Shown: one piece after another, positions 22,996-33,882 of the stretch
Layout: every line of letters begins with the position of its first letter
Position numbering within the stretch: position 1 is the first letter of the stretch
Source: Erodium maritimum
Lineage: Eukaryota > Streptophyta > Magnoliopsida > Geraniales > Geraniaceae
Assembly (NCBI GenBank): GCA_963921825.1
Contig: OY997592.1
Location: 18,603,432-18,667,431 of the forward strand
DNA: 64,000 bases
Reading direction: 5' to 3'
Made by a program: the position numbers and the translations under genes
Notes under the pieces: generated by a model
The model's database searches: none
The model's input: the letters and a program-made list of their open reading frames with translations, nothing else
What the model was told of the DNA's origin: nothing

Positions 22996-25913
22996 AATTT
23001 TTAAGACAGACACTTAACTTAACTTAAATTGACCCCGAGGGTCATGCCGGACTTAAGTTGACCCCGTTATCGACTAAAATGAGTTACGGGGGACTCAGGG
23101 CAACTTTCTGGTCATTTTGGGAAAGATTGATTTTTCGCTGGAAAAGTCACCCGAGCGACGTTTTGGTCCATTCGAGGACCGTTTTGAACCCGAAAAGCTT
23201 AGCCGTCATCGTAGCGGTCTTAGTTGGGCCGTTTTCTTGAAGCCCGTCCAGTTTAAAAATTTCTTGGGAAAAGTGCCCGTTCGGGGCCCGAAACGTCCGT
23301 TTTTCGCGAATCTGATTGGAAAATATCAACTAGATATTTTCCAAAAGGTATGGGACCCACCTTGACACTTGTCAAGTATATGGCAGTGTAATTTTTGGAG
23401 GGAAAAGGTGTGGAGGAGAATAGTTGGCCGAGTATGAGGTTTTAAAGGAGGAAAATTAGTTTTGTTGTTAGTTTAATTAAATTAGAAATTAGAAGAGAGG
23501 TTTTAGAGAGAGAAGGAGAAGGAGAAGAAGAGAGAAGAAGGGAGGTTGAGCTAGGGTTTGTGATCGAGCCCTTGGATCCAGTCAAAGCAAAGAGCAATCC
23601 CGTTCCCCTCATTCTCCTCTACGGTAATACCCGAACCGATTCTCGTTTCGATTATTTTCAAGAGCTAGGGTTTGGTTATAAAATTTGGTTTAGGGTTGTG
23701 TAGAGATTAGAGAGGTGTTGGAGACGTTTTAGAGGTGTTTGGGAGAGAAATTTCACGTTTTCCGGTGACCGGAGGCTCGGGAGGAGCTCCGGCCACCGTG
23801 GGTGGTGGCCGGCCGGCCATGTGGTGGCTGGCCGGAGGTGGCAGCAGCCACCACTTGGTGGCCGAGCCCCTCCCTCAAACCCTAGGGCACGGCCAAGCCC
23901 TTTGGGTGGGGCCCACGTGCTCGGTTGTTCGTGTTTTAATTACTCGGGTAGTTTAAAACGTTCCCCGGACCATCTATCCCAAACCAAATCGAATTTTGGA
24001 ATTAAATTGGAGAAGATGTAATTAACGGGTTTTGGGAAACTTTAAACGTTAATTAATTGATTTAGAAGTCGGAATTCGATTCCGTCAAGTGCGTTGAGTT
24101 CCTTGATTTATTCTAAGACCGTAGAAACGAAAACGGGGACTTTTGGAGCCCCGGAAGGCAATTAACCAAAACCGGGCAGATTCGCCATGTCGGGCGAATC
24201 TGGCCCTTACGGGTCCTTTATCGGCAATATCGAGTAATTGGGAAGTTTGGGAGTGTTCGGCGTTGTCGGGGTTACGTTTGGGCGTTAAGTATGTTAATTT
24301 TTGGTTTATTCGTACTAGTTTAAAAGTACTTTAAATTTGTGTTCTTTTAGATCGTGCTACGGACCGAGGCAAGGGGAAGCTCGGCGAGTGACTGAGTGTG
24401 CTTCGGGTGTTGTTGGAGCGCTTTATGGATTATATACGAGGTAGGGAAAAGTAGCCGGATCTCGGCCCTGATTAGGGAAAGTTAATAGTAGAATTGCATG
24501 TGACATCGGGGTGTCGTGGGTTATTTAGATTTATTTAATTATTAGAAAAGCATGATACGGGATTGTAGTGATTATTAGAAAAGCATGTTGCGGGAACTTA
24601 GTAATTATGAGAAAGGCATGTGACACTTAGTAGTGTCGTAGGAGCAGAGAACTTAGCGTAATTGAATTACTGGAGGCATATGACCATGCCCGGAGGTTGT
24701 TTGTGAAACTAGTGATTTTAGGACCGTTGGAGGCATCGAGTATGCCGGAGGTTGTCGTGCGTTTTATTTAATTGTTGAGTTTGGGTGGCCTTGAGAGCCC
24801 GTATTTAATTGTTGAGTTTGGGTGGCCTTGAGAGCCCGTATTTAATTGTTGAGTTTGGGTGGCCTTGAGAGCCCGTATTTAATTGTTGAGTCGGGATGGC
24901 CATGAGAGCCGTGTATTTAATTTGGTGTCTTGAGTGGCAGCGAGTGCCCGTGGGGTTGTTGAACCCGAGTCTTGACTGTTGAGGTGTCTTGAGTGGCCTT
25001 GAGTGCCTGTGTGATTGAACTTGCCTGTGATTGTGATTGTGGTTACCTGGGGTGGTGAGTTCTAAAGGTCGACAGCCTGATCCGACTTAGTGTCGATGAA
25101 TTGCGAGTTCTAAAGGTCGACAGCCTGATCCGACTTAGTGTCGATGAATTGCGAGTTTTAAAGGTCGACAGCCTGATCCGACTTAGTGTCGATGAATTGC
25201 GAGTTCTAAAGGTCGACAGCCTGATCCGACTTAGTGTCGATGAATTGCGAGTTTTAAAGGTCGACAGCCTGATCCGACTTAGTGTCGAGGAATTGCGAGT
25301 TTGAAAGGTCGACAGCCTGATCCGACTTCGTGTCGAGGAATTGCGATAGGTCGAACCCTGACCTGATTGAGATTGGTTACTGAGCAGCTGGTGTGCGATC
25401 CTTTGTGATCTTGTTTGGCGTTGTGTAGTCTTTCTGTCGTGTCCTTGAGGAGGTCGTCGATAGTTGTGTCGGGTTTACACTGTATCATCGAGTGTCGAGT
25501 CTGTTGAGGAAGGTGACGGGTTGTGGGTCAGTTGGGGACTGTAGTCCCGGTGTTGGGTTTGGTTTTAGTGTTACTGGCTTTATCTACTAATTATGCCATA
25601 GTCAGTCTGTTATCCGTGGAGGTGAGCGAACGCTCACCCCTAGCTGCTTTTCCTACAGGTACTGATCACCGGACGGACTAGGTTAGCTCTTGAAGTCCAT
25701 GGAGCTTGGAGCGGAGTCTGGTCTTTACTTTTGTTGAGTCTAGTGACGGATGTGTACCTTGTCCACTTGTTGGGACGTTTTTGTATTGTAAATACTATTA
25801 TTATTTTTGGTAATTAAATGGAAATATCAGAGTTTTATTCAAAACAGGTTTTAAGTGTTCATGTTTTAAATGTTCGCGTCCCGAGTTCGGTTCGCTGAAA
25901 TTGGGGCGTGACA
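22939..25913 (+). mobile_element. LTR3 of the tandem array (2,975 bp)
   Basis: Same ends as LTR1 and LTR2. It has one extra 37 bp GGTGGCCTTGAGAGCC unit (24,780-24,890), a 13 bp deletion near 25,530, and several substitutions in its right half that LTR1 and LTR2 lack. Confidence 0.9.
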
Positions 25914-25918
25914 GCTTG
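25914..25918. repeat. TSD of tandem array, right copy (GCTTG)
   Basis: GCTTG after the third LTR. The internal domain also begins GCTTGG after LTR1, so part of the identity could be chance, but the next base differs (A against G), consistent with genuine flank. Confidence 0.7.
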
Positions 25919-26686
25919 AACCCGATTCGCCGTAATACCGCTTTTAGCCCGCTCGAGTCTAAAAGACAACTTTTGAATTTAACGCGAAACCGTTGTAACC
26001 TTTTAAATCAATTTGTGAAACCGGTATTAATTGTAACTTTCTGTGTAAAGTAGAGTGCGGCTTCGATCGAAGAGAAAACCGGAGTTACACCCAGACGCGG
26101 ACTTCGCCCTGGAAGACGGCGTTGGCCCGGTCGTCAGCAGCTAGGAGACGCTACTGTGGTTTCGTCGTGAGGTAGGAAAAAGTAGCCGGATCTCGGCCCT
26201 GACTAGGGAAAGTTAACAGTAGAATTGCATGTGACACCGGGGTGTCGTGGGTTGAGTAGGTTATTGAATATTAGAAATGCATGATACGGGATCGTAGCAA
26301 TTATTGGAAAAGCATGTAACACTTAGTAGTGTCGTAGGAGCAGAGAACTTAGCGTTATTAGGAGTACTGGAGGCATATGACCATGCCCGGAGGTTGATTG
26401 AGAAACTGTTGATATTAGGACTGTTAGAGGCTTTGGTTAAGCCGGAGGTTGATTGTTTATTTGGTGTCTTGGGTGGCCTTGAGAGCCCGTGCAATTATTG
26501 TTGAGTCTTGGGTGGCCATGAGAGCCCGTGTTATTATTTGTGTTTGGGTGGCCTTGAGAGCCCGTGCTATTATTTTCGAGTCTTGGGTGGCCATGAGAGC
26601 CCGTGTTATTATTTGTGTTTGGGTGGCCATAAGAGCCTGTGTACTAAGGTTGGTGTCTTTGGCTGGACTGACCGAGTTAGAGTCTC

Positions 26687-26716
<30 letters not shown>
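26687..26716. repeat. Uninterrupted run of 30 G
   Basis: Thirty consecutive G after GAGTCTC, inside a repeat unit that elsewhere reads CTCGGGAGGTTGC (seen reversed near 53,880). Likely slippage expansion; exact length is doubtful in any assembly. Confidence 0.7.
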
Positions 26717-26717
<1 letters not shown>

Positions 26718-28115
26718 GCAAGCATTCTTTGGCTGGCTTACGAGTTAGAGTCTCGGTAAGTTGCGAGCGTGTATTATCGTTGAGTTTGGGTGGCCGTGGG
26801 GTCGTTGAACCCGTGTCTTTACCTTGGGTGTCTTGGGTGGCCATGAGTGCCCGTAGGGTCGTTGAACCCGTGTCTTTACCTTGGGTGTTTTGGGTGGCCA
26901 TGAGTGCCCGTAGGGTTGTTGTGCCCGAGGGGCTGTTGAGTCCGTGAGTTACTGTTGGTGTGTCTTGGGAGGCCGTGAGTGCCTGTGGGGTTGTTGAACC
27001 CGTGTCTTTGTCGTTGGTGTGTCTTGGGAGGCCGTGAGTGCCTGTGGGGCTGTTGAGTCCGTGTTTTACTGTTTGTGTGTCTTGGGAGGCCGTGAGTGCC
27101 CGTGGGGCTATTGAGCCCGAGTTTTACTGTTGGTGCCTTGGTGGCCATGAGTGCCTATAAGTGTTGAACCTGTGTTGTTGCTGTTTGTTGAACTTGCTTG
27201 TGATTGTGATTGTGGTTACCTGAGTAAGAGAGGTTATTGAGACAGGTCGACCGCCTGGCCCGACTTTGTGTCGGGGAAGCGCGTGAGTGAGGGAAGTTGT
27301 AAGACAGGTCGACTGCCTGGACCGACTGGGATCGGAAAGAGCGAGGGACAGAGAAGTTGTAAGACAGGTCGACTGCCTGGACCGACTGGGATCGGAAAGA
27401 GCGAGGGACAGAGAAGTTGTAAGACAGGTCGACCGCCTGGACCGACTGGGATCGGAAAGGGCGAAGGACAGAGAGGTTACTGAGACAGGTCGACCGCCTG
27501 GCCCGACTGGGATCGGAAAGGGCGAGAAACAGAATTGGTTACTGAGCAGCTGGTTTGCGATCCTTTGTGATCTTGTTTGGTGTGCGATCCTTTGTGATCT
27601 TGTTTGGTGTTGCGTAGTTTCTTTTGAGTCCTTGGAAGATGTCGTGATCTTTGTGTCAGTTTACTTACATGTTTGAGTGTTGAGTCGTTCGAGGAAGGTC
27701 ACCGTGGGTGTTTGTCAGTCAGAGTACTTGAGTTGGGGACAGTGATCCCCGGAGTTGAGTTGTTGTTGGTGTTACCGGCATTGTCTGCTAATTATGTCGT
27801 AGTCAGTCTGTTATCTGTGGTGGTGAGCGAACGCTCACCCCTAGCTGCTTTTCCTACACGTACTGATCACAGGACGGACTAGGGGAGCTCTCGAAGCTTG
27901 TGAGGCTAGGAGCGGAGTCCGAGTTCAGTCTTTTGAGTCTAGTGACGGATACCTTGTACCTTTGTCCACGTGTTGGGACGTGTTTTTAAGTTGTAAATAT
28001 TATTTCGATTAATTAAATGGAGAATTAAAGTGTTTATCCAAAACAGGTTTCATTGTTTTATTGTTTTTAAAACGTTCGCGTCCCGAGTTCGATTTACTGA
28101 AATTGGGGCGTGACA

Positions 28116-28253
28116 TTTTCAGTGTCATAAGAAAATTGATTGCACTTATTGCATTGTTCTTCTATGCAATATATATTAGATGAAAGCAGTTAATTGGTGA
28201 TGTTTTGAGTTTTGTTAACTTTTAAAGTTCCATAATTTTGTTATAATACAATC
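28116..28253 (+). other. Helitron-derived spacer between two gypsy LTRs
   Basis: 138 bp of AT-rich, intron-like sequence between the end of X (28,115) and the next LTR start. Best explained as original Helitron sequence separating two insertions. No ORF. Confidence 0.5.
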
Positions 28254-31052
28254 TGTAATAACCACTTCTGGTCAACGTCAGTCAAACCTGCGAAAAACAG
28301 GAAAATTTAAAATTTTTAAGACATGCACTTAACTTAACCTAAGTTGACCCCGAGGGCCATACCGGACTTAAGTTGACCCCGTTATTGACCAAAATGAGTT
28401 CCGGGGGACTCAGAGCAACTTTCTGATCAATTTGGGAAATGTTGATTTTTCGCTGGAAAAGACAACCGAGCGACGTTTTGGTCCATTCGAGGACCGTTTG
28501 GGATCCAAAAAGCTTAACCGTCGTCGCAGCGGTCTTAGTTGAGCCGTTTCCTTGTAGCCCGTCAAGTTTCGTAATTTCTTGGGAAAAGTGCCCGTTCAGG
28601 GCCCGAAACGTCCGATTTTCGCGAAACTGATTGGAAAATATCAACTAGATATTTTTCAAAAGGTGTGGGACCCACCTTGACACTTGTCAACTAATTGGTG
28701 GTGTTAGTTTTGGGGGGAAAATGTGTGGTTGTGGTGTGTTGGCCGAAACTAGGGGTTAAAGGAGGGTGAGTTGGAGTTAGTTGTTAGTTGAATTAAATTA
28801 GAAAGAAGAAGAGAGGTTTTAGAGAGAGAAGGAGAAGAAGAAGAAGAGAGAAGAAGGGAAGTTGAGCTAGGGTTTGTGATCAAGCCCTTGGATCGATTCA
28901 AAGCAGAGAGCAATCTCGTCCCCCTCATCCTCCTCTACGGTATTATCCAAACCGATTCTCGTTTCGATTAGTTTCTTGAAAGCTAGGGTTTGAGTATAAA
29001 CTAAGGCTTAGGGTTGTGTAGAGTTTTGGGAGGTGTTGGAGACGTTTTAGAGGTGTTTGGGGGTGTAAGGGCACGTTTTCCGGTGACCGGAGGCTCGGGA
29101 GGAGCTCCGGCCACCGTGGGTGGTGGCCGGCCGGCCATGTGGTGGCTGGCCGGAGCTGGCAGCAGCCACCACATGGTGGCCGAGCCCCTCCCCTTGAACC
29201 CTAGGGCACGGCCAAGCCTCTTGGGTGGGGCCCACGTGCTCGGTTGCTCGGGTTTTAATGTTCGGGTGGTTTAAAACGTTCCCCGGACCATTTACCCTAA
29301 ACCGAATCGAAAATTGGAATTAAATTGGAGAAGTTGAAATTAACGGGTTTTAGAAACTTTAAACGTTAATAAATTGACTTAGAAGTCGGAATTCGATTCC
29401 GTCAAGTGCGTTGGGTTCCTTGAAATATTCTAAGACCATAGAAACGAAAACAGGGGCTTTTGGACCCCCGGAAGGCAATTAACCAAAACCCGGGCAGATT
29501 CGCCATGTCGGGCGAATCTGGCTTTTGCGGGTCCTTTATCTACAATGTCGAGTAATTGGGGAGTTTGGGAGTGATCGACATTGTTGGGGTTACGTTTGGG
29601 CGTTAAGTATGTTAATTTTCGGTTTATTCGTACTAGTTTAAAAGTACTTTGAAATTGTGTTCTTTTAGATCGTGCTACGGACCGAGGAAAAGGGAAGCTC
29701 GGCGAGTGACTGGGTGTACTTCGGGTGTTGTTGGAGCGTTTTTGGATTTATATACGAGGTAGGGAAAAGTAGCCGGATCTCGGCCCTGATTAGGGAAAGT
29801 AATAGTAGAATTGCATGTGACACCGGGGTGTCGTGGGTTGAGTAGAATTATTTAATTATTAGAAAAGCATGATACGGGATTGTAGCTTTTAAGAGAAAAG
29901 CATGTGACACTTAGTAGTGTCGTAGGAACAGAGAACTTAGCGATAATTGAATTAATGGAGGCATATGACCATGCCCGGAGGTTGTTTGTGAAACTAGTGA
30001 TCTTAGAACTGTTGGAGGCATCGAGTATGCCGGAGGTTGTTGTGCGTATTATTTATTGTTGAGTTGGGTGGCCTTGAGAGCCCGTATTATTTATTGTTGA
30101 GTTTGGGTGGCCTTGAGTGCCCGTGTCTTACTGTTGAGGTTTTGGGGTGGCCGTGAGCGCCGTGGGGTTGTTGAACCCGAGTCTTGACCGTTGGTGTGTC
30201 TTGAGTGGCAGTGAGTGCCCGTGGGGTTGTTGAACCCGAGTCTTGACTGTTGAGGTGTCTTGAGTGGCCTTGAGTGCCTGTGTGATTGAACTTGCCTGTG
30301 ATTGTGATTGTGGTTACCTGGGGTGGTGAGTTCTAAAGGTCGACAACCTGATCCGACTTAGTGTCGATGAATTGCGAGTTCTAAAGGTCGACAGCCTGAT
30401 CCGACTTAGTGTCGATGAATTGCGAGTTTGAAAGGTCGACAGCCTGATCCGACTTCGTGTCGAGGAATTGCGATAGGTCGAACCCTGACCTGATTGAGAT
30501 TGGTTACTGAGCAGCTGGTGTGCGATCCTTTGTGATCTTGTTTGGCGTTGTATAGTCTTTTTGTCGTGTCCTTGAGGAGGTCGTCGATAGTTGTGTCGGG
30601 TTTACACTGTATTATCGAGTGTCGAGTCTGTTGAGGAAGGTGACGGGTTGTGGGTCAGTTGAGCACTTGAGTTGGGGACTGTAGTCCCGGTGTTGGGTTT
30701 GGTTATAGTGTTACTGGCTTTATCTACTAATTATGTCATAGTCAGTCTGTTATCCGTGGAGGTGAGCGAACGCTCACCCCTAGCTGCTTTTCCTACAGGT
30801 ACTGATCACCGGACGGACTAGGTTAGCTCTTGAAGTTCATGGAGCTTGGAGCGGAGTCTGGTCTTTACTTTTGTTGAGTCTAGTGACGGATGTTGTACCT
30901 TGTCCATTGGTTGGGACGTTTTTGTATTGTAAATACTATTATTTTTGATAATTAAATGGAAATGTCAAAGCTTTTATTGAAAACAGCTTTTAAGTATTCA
31001 TGTTTTAGAAGTTCGCGTCCCGAGTTCGGTTCGCTGAAATTGGGGCGTGACA
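28254..31052 (+). mobile_element. Tekay-like LTR without TSD (solo or recombinant)
   Basis: TGTAATAACCACTTCTGG to GGGGCGTGACA, about 2.8 kb, close to the array LTRs but more diverged, with three 48 bp units instead of six. Preceding bases CAATC and following bases CTTAT do not match, so it is not a simple solo LTR with an intact target duplication. Contains the 18 nt palindrome at 30,761-30,778. Confidence 0.75.
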
Positions 31053-31274
31053 CTTATGTTAAGACGAATTGTTCTACTGTAGACATACCTAAGGATGAGG
31101 ATTTAATTGAACAGTTTGTTTTCCAAACTTTGCACTAAATTGGAACTAAAATTTATATCAAGCTTTAGAAATACAATGTAGTAAAACACGTAAAATGTTT
31201 TACATATATTTTCCTTTGGATCAAGTGCTTTATTTTTTTCCCAATCACGTTGCATTGGGTTTTTTCCCAATCAG

Positions 31275-31760
31275 GTTGCATTGGTTGGGAAGGTGTATAA
31301 AAAACCTACATGGGTATCTGATGTAACAGGACAAATTGAATGGAAAAAATGGTAATTTCTTGGTTCCTTATATATATGTGTTGTATGAATTGCTTTGTAT
31401 TATGATGATAAGCTAGATTCGTGCAAGCTTAATTGTATCCTCCATATAATTTTTGTAAAAGGGGAGTGAAGCACTAGATACAAAGGAAATAGAAGAAATA
31501 GAGTAAGACCGTAAATGGAGGAAATAAAGTAAAACCATACATTCATGTTTTCATTTTAAATTACTATTGAATTATATATGTCAAATTCAATGGTCCTAAA
31601 AGGCATTTTAAATTACTATTGATTATATATGCCAAATGCAATGGTCCTAAAAGACTTATGTTATCAACTTTTGCTGTAATAGAGAAGGGATGTATACTCA
31701 AATTATTGGGCACTTGAAGAGTTTTCAAGGTGCAAATCATCCTGCTACCTTTATTGTCAG
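31275..31760 (+). pseudogene. Captured RPA32 (RPA2)-like gene fragment in Helitron right arm
   Basis: Two exon-like blocks in order. Block one (31,275-31,351) follows a CAATCAG acceptor and encodes a segment containing VSDVTGQIEWKK, with a Trp codon split by a GTAATT donor. Block two (31,683-31,760) follows an AATAG acceptor, encodes MYTQIIGHLKSFQG and then HPATFIV, and ends at a CAG|GTAAC donor. The motifs TG-I-W-KKW and Y-GHLKSFQG in this order resemble the OB-fold of replication protein A 32 kDa subunit. The rest of that gene was not recognised, so this looks like a capture of some exons plus introns. The assignment rests on motif memory only. Confidence 0.5.
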
Positions 31761-32584
31761 GTAACATTTTCATCTTTTTCCTACTATCTAACTAGGATTA
31801 TGCACAAGCCCTGTATTATTTTTTTTATTTACATCCTGTTCTTTTTTGAGATGGACTATATGAATGAATCTTGCAAAATTTTGTAACCCATTTGGTGTCT
31901 TGAGGTGAGGCGGCCATATCTCATAATGAATATTCGTTGATTTTGGCTGATGGTCTTAGAACCGATTGTAAGCTTCAGAACTTACTATAATCTTCTTCCA
32001 CTTCAGAACTAAGTTTCTTCTTCACTTCTTATTTTCATCCACCTTTAAGTCTTCAAATATTCGATCTCTACCTACTTATCTTATAATGAACTACTCTCGC
32101 TCTTAATTAGTAATTAACTTGATGGTCATTTGAGAATATTGAAAAATTGTTCTATTAAGGGGTGTTAATGTCATATTTTCTGTTGTTGGCTTTATATTAC
32201 TGTAATTTTGTAACTTATGTATATGTGTTGGCTTGGCTGTGTTATTTTTTCCATTTTGACTTCAGTTGCTGTTGGAAGATAAAAGGTTGCTTCTCCAAGG
32301 TTAGTTTTCGCGCTCAATTTTGAAACAGTCATTTTTGCCTTCTCTCTATTCGTTTTGGTGTATTATGTAACATTACCTGTTTTCTAATATCATGCCAAGA
32401 CATTTTTTAAAAAGCATTAAATAAATTGTATCTTAATTCGTCCCCTAATATTTTGCATGCTCATCATTTCTTCGTGATTAGAAATTTATTTTTCTTGAAG
32501 GTGTGTTCATGTTTTTTTAAGAGAAAATGTGTGTACAGTATGCTTCTGCAGAACTAAGTGCTTTCCTAAAAGTGCATCAATATT

Positions 32585-32740
32585 TTTTGAACAGGCTCAG
32601 TTTGCTTTGTATTTGAAGCATGACGATCTAATCCTACAGGGTGTGTCCCGAGATGATGATGAAGCAAAGTGATGGGGATATGATTATGCTCTTGCTTTCA
32701 TATCGGATTTTGGAGTTGTTCAAACTTTTGTTTAGGTGTG
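32585..32740 (+). pseudogene. Further exon-like stretch in Helitron right arm
   Basis: A short open block following ACAG reads AQFALYLKHDDLILQG, then an acidic VSRDDDEAK before TGA. It has the composition of a 3' terminal exon and lies downstream of the RPA2-like blocks. It may belong to the same captured locus. I do not recognise it. Confidence 0.25.
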
Positions 32741-33213
32741 GCTGCTGTAGTCTTTTTATCAGTTCAACTTTTGTTTTGCCTAAATGGCGGGGCTCTTTTT
32801 CGGTTGTCATTGTTTGACAATGTCAGGGTCTGTAATTTTGGAGAGGAGCTCTTTGTAGCCCCTAATATTCATTCTTGCCTTTAAAAGCTGATGTATCATT
32901 TGTTTTTATTTAACTTGAATTGATCAGTTTCTATGGGTGTAGGAGTGAAAACATTCATGTCTTACAATCGTAAATAGCCTAAATTGATAGTCGCCTAAAT
33001 TAATAGTTTTTGTTGTTTTGATTTCTTATGGCATCATCTTAAGACCCATCATTGGTTAATCTACTGATTCTATTTTGTGATTTTGTTTGTATCTAAATTA
33101 AAAGTTTGATTACTCTACCAAGTTTTTAGCGAAATAAAATCCATTTGATAGTTTTAGAAGTAGACTTGATTATGCAGATTTTACTTGAAATAAAGATTAA
33201 AATGTCACAACAA

Positions 33214-33244
33214 GCATCGCGCAACGCGCGATGCACCAACCTAG
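33214..33244 (+). other. Helitron 3' terminal hairpin and CTAG end
   Basis: GCATCGCGC-AAC-GCGCGATGC (9 bp perfect stem, 3 nt loop), six bases, then CTAG. The next base is T, the expected host flank. Confidence 0.85.
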
Positions 33245-33874
33245 TATCATATAAATACCACAATCTCTTATAGTAAAGGTTAATTAGTAATTAAGAAATG
33301 AAAAACCAAGAAAGGATATTGTTTAATTTGATTCGGGTGAATTTTTTTTATTTGGTTATTATATATATATATAATTAGGATGTAAAATTTATCCTTCAGA
33401 TATATAAAGGAATAAGGGTGTTTTTATTTTTTATTATCAAAATAGAGTAAAGTAAGAAAATGTATTGAGGAGAAAAATATTGTATTAAACATTGTATTAT
33501 AAATATATTTAAAAAATTGAGGAGAAAACATTGTATTAATACATTTTTAATTTTTTTTGTTTGTTTCTTCTTTCAAAAATTTCTTTATCCGCTCTGATAA
33601 GAGGAGAAAATAACTATTTTTGGATAGAGAACGAGGAGAGAGAATCGAATATACAAAGATATGTAGAAGTCAATTCATGTGACAACAATTGAAAAATACT
33701 TAATTTTTATAATAAATGTTATCAGTCAATATAGAATTTTATAAATATACAAATTATTAAATGAGCAACACAAAATAATATAGTTCTTTTATAATTGTAG
33801 TTTATATTTATTTTATATTATATTTAATAATTATCGACGGAATACCCTGATTTATATTTCTGGTTTAGCCACTG

Positions 33875-33882
33875 TTACACGT
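33875..33882. repeat. hAT target-site duplication, right copy
   Basis: TTACACGT, identical to 487-494, directly abutting the CCACTG terminus. Confidence 0.8.

Larger units (their letters stand above)
5991..25913 (+). mobile_element. Tandem Tekay/Del-like Ty3-gypsy array: LTR-internal-LTR-internal-LTR
   Basis: Three LTRs (5,991-8,941; 14,465-17,415; 22,939-25,913) and two 5,523 bp internal domains (8,942-14,464; 17,416-22,938) repeat with a period of exactly 8,474 bp. Only one TSD pair flanks the whole, so this was one insertion later expanded. LTRs start TG and end CA; the PBS matches initiator-Met tRNA and a PPT is present. Long (~3 kb) LTRs and an integrase C-terminal chromodomain fit the Tekay/Del chromovirus clade. 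Both Gag-Pol frames are open, and I found only three base differences between the two internal domains (10,913/19,387; 13,048/21,522; 13,061/21,535), so the element is young. Confidence 0.9.
25914..28115 (+). mobile_element. Element X 3' LTR, right part
   Basis: Starts with the second GCTTG copy and continues the interrupted LTR. From about 26,170 (GTAGGAAAAAGTAGCCGG) it is clearly related to the right part of the array LTRs. It includes the GGTGGCC repeats, the GTCGAC repeats in divergent form (27,240-27,530), the 18 nt palindrome (27,822-27,839), and the end GGGGCGTGACA at 28,115. Together with 4,816-5,990 the LTR is about 3.37 kb. It contains a 30-base G run at 26,687-26,716. Confidence 0.75.
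2708..33244 (+). mobile_element. Helitron, non-autonomous, with captured exon-like fragments
   Basis: The left end reads TCTATATAATATATTAAAGG at 2,708 after an A. The right end has a perfect 9 bp stem (GCATCGCGC, loop AAC, GCGCGATGC, 33,214-33,234), then ACCAAC and CTAG at 33,241-33,244, followed by T. A 5' TC, a 3' GC-rich hairpin a few bases before CTRR, and insertion between A and T without duplication are the hallmarks of plant Helitrons. Its own sequence is 2,708-4,105, 28,116-28,253 and 31,053-33,244; the rest is nested LTR elements. No Rep/helicase ORF is visible. Exon-like blocks occur at 3,556-3,634, about 3,803-3,921, 31,275-31,351 and 31,683-31,760. Confidence 0.8.
495..33874. mobile_element. 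hAT-type DNA transposon, non-autonomous, carrying a nested Helitron
   Basis: The left end starts CAGGGGCGGAACCAGA at 495. The right end, read on the other strand, starts CAGTGGCTAAACCAGA at 33,874; 13 of 16 positions match. A perfect 8 bp TSD TTACACGT flanks it at 487-494 and 33,875-33,882; hAT elements make 8 bp duplications and often begin CAGGGGCGG. Both subterminal regions carry a GGAATACCCT motif. Without the nested Helitron (2,708-33,244) the element is about 2.8 kb: left arm 495-2,707, right arm 33,245-33,874. No transposase ORF is visible, so it is a non-autonomous copy. The right arm is AT-rich and otherwise featureless. Confidence 0.8.

Noticed and set aside
26449-26748. ORFs containing poly-Gly from the G run
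   Set aside because: Product of the 30-base G run and LTR repeats, not conserved.
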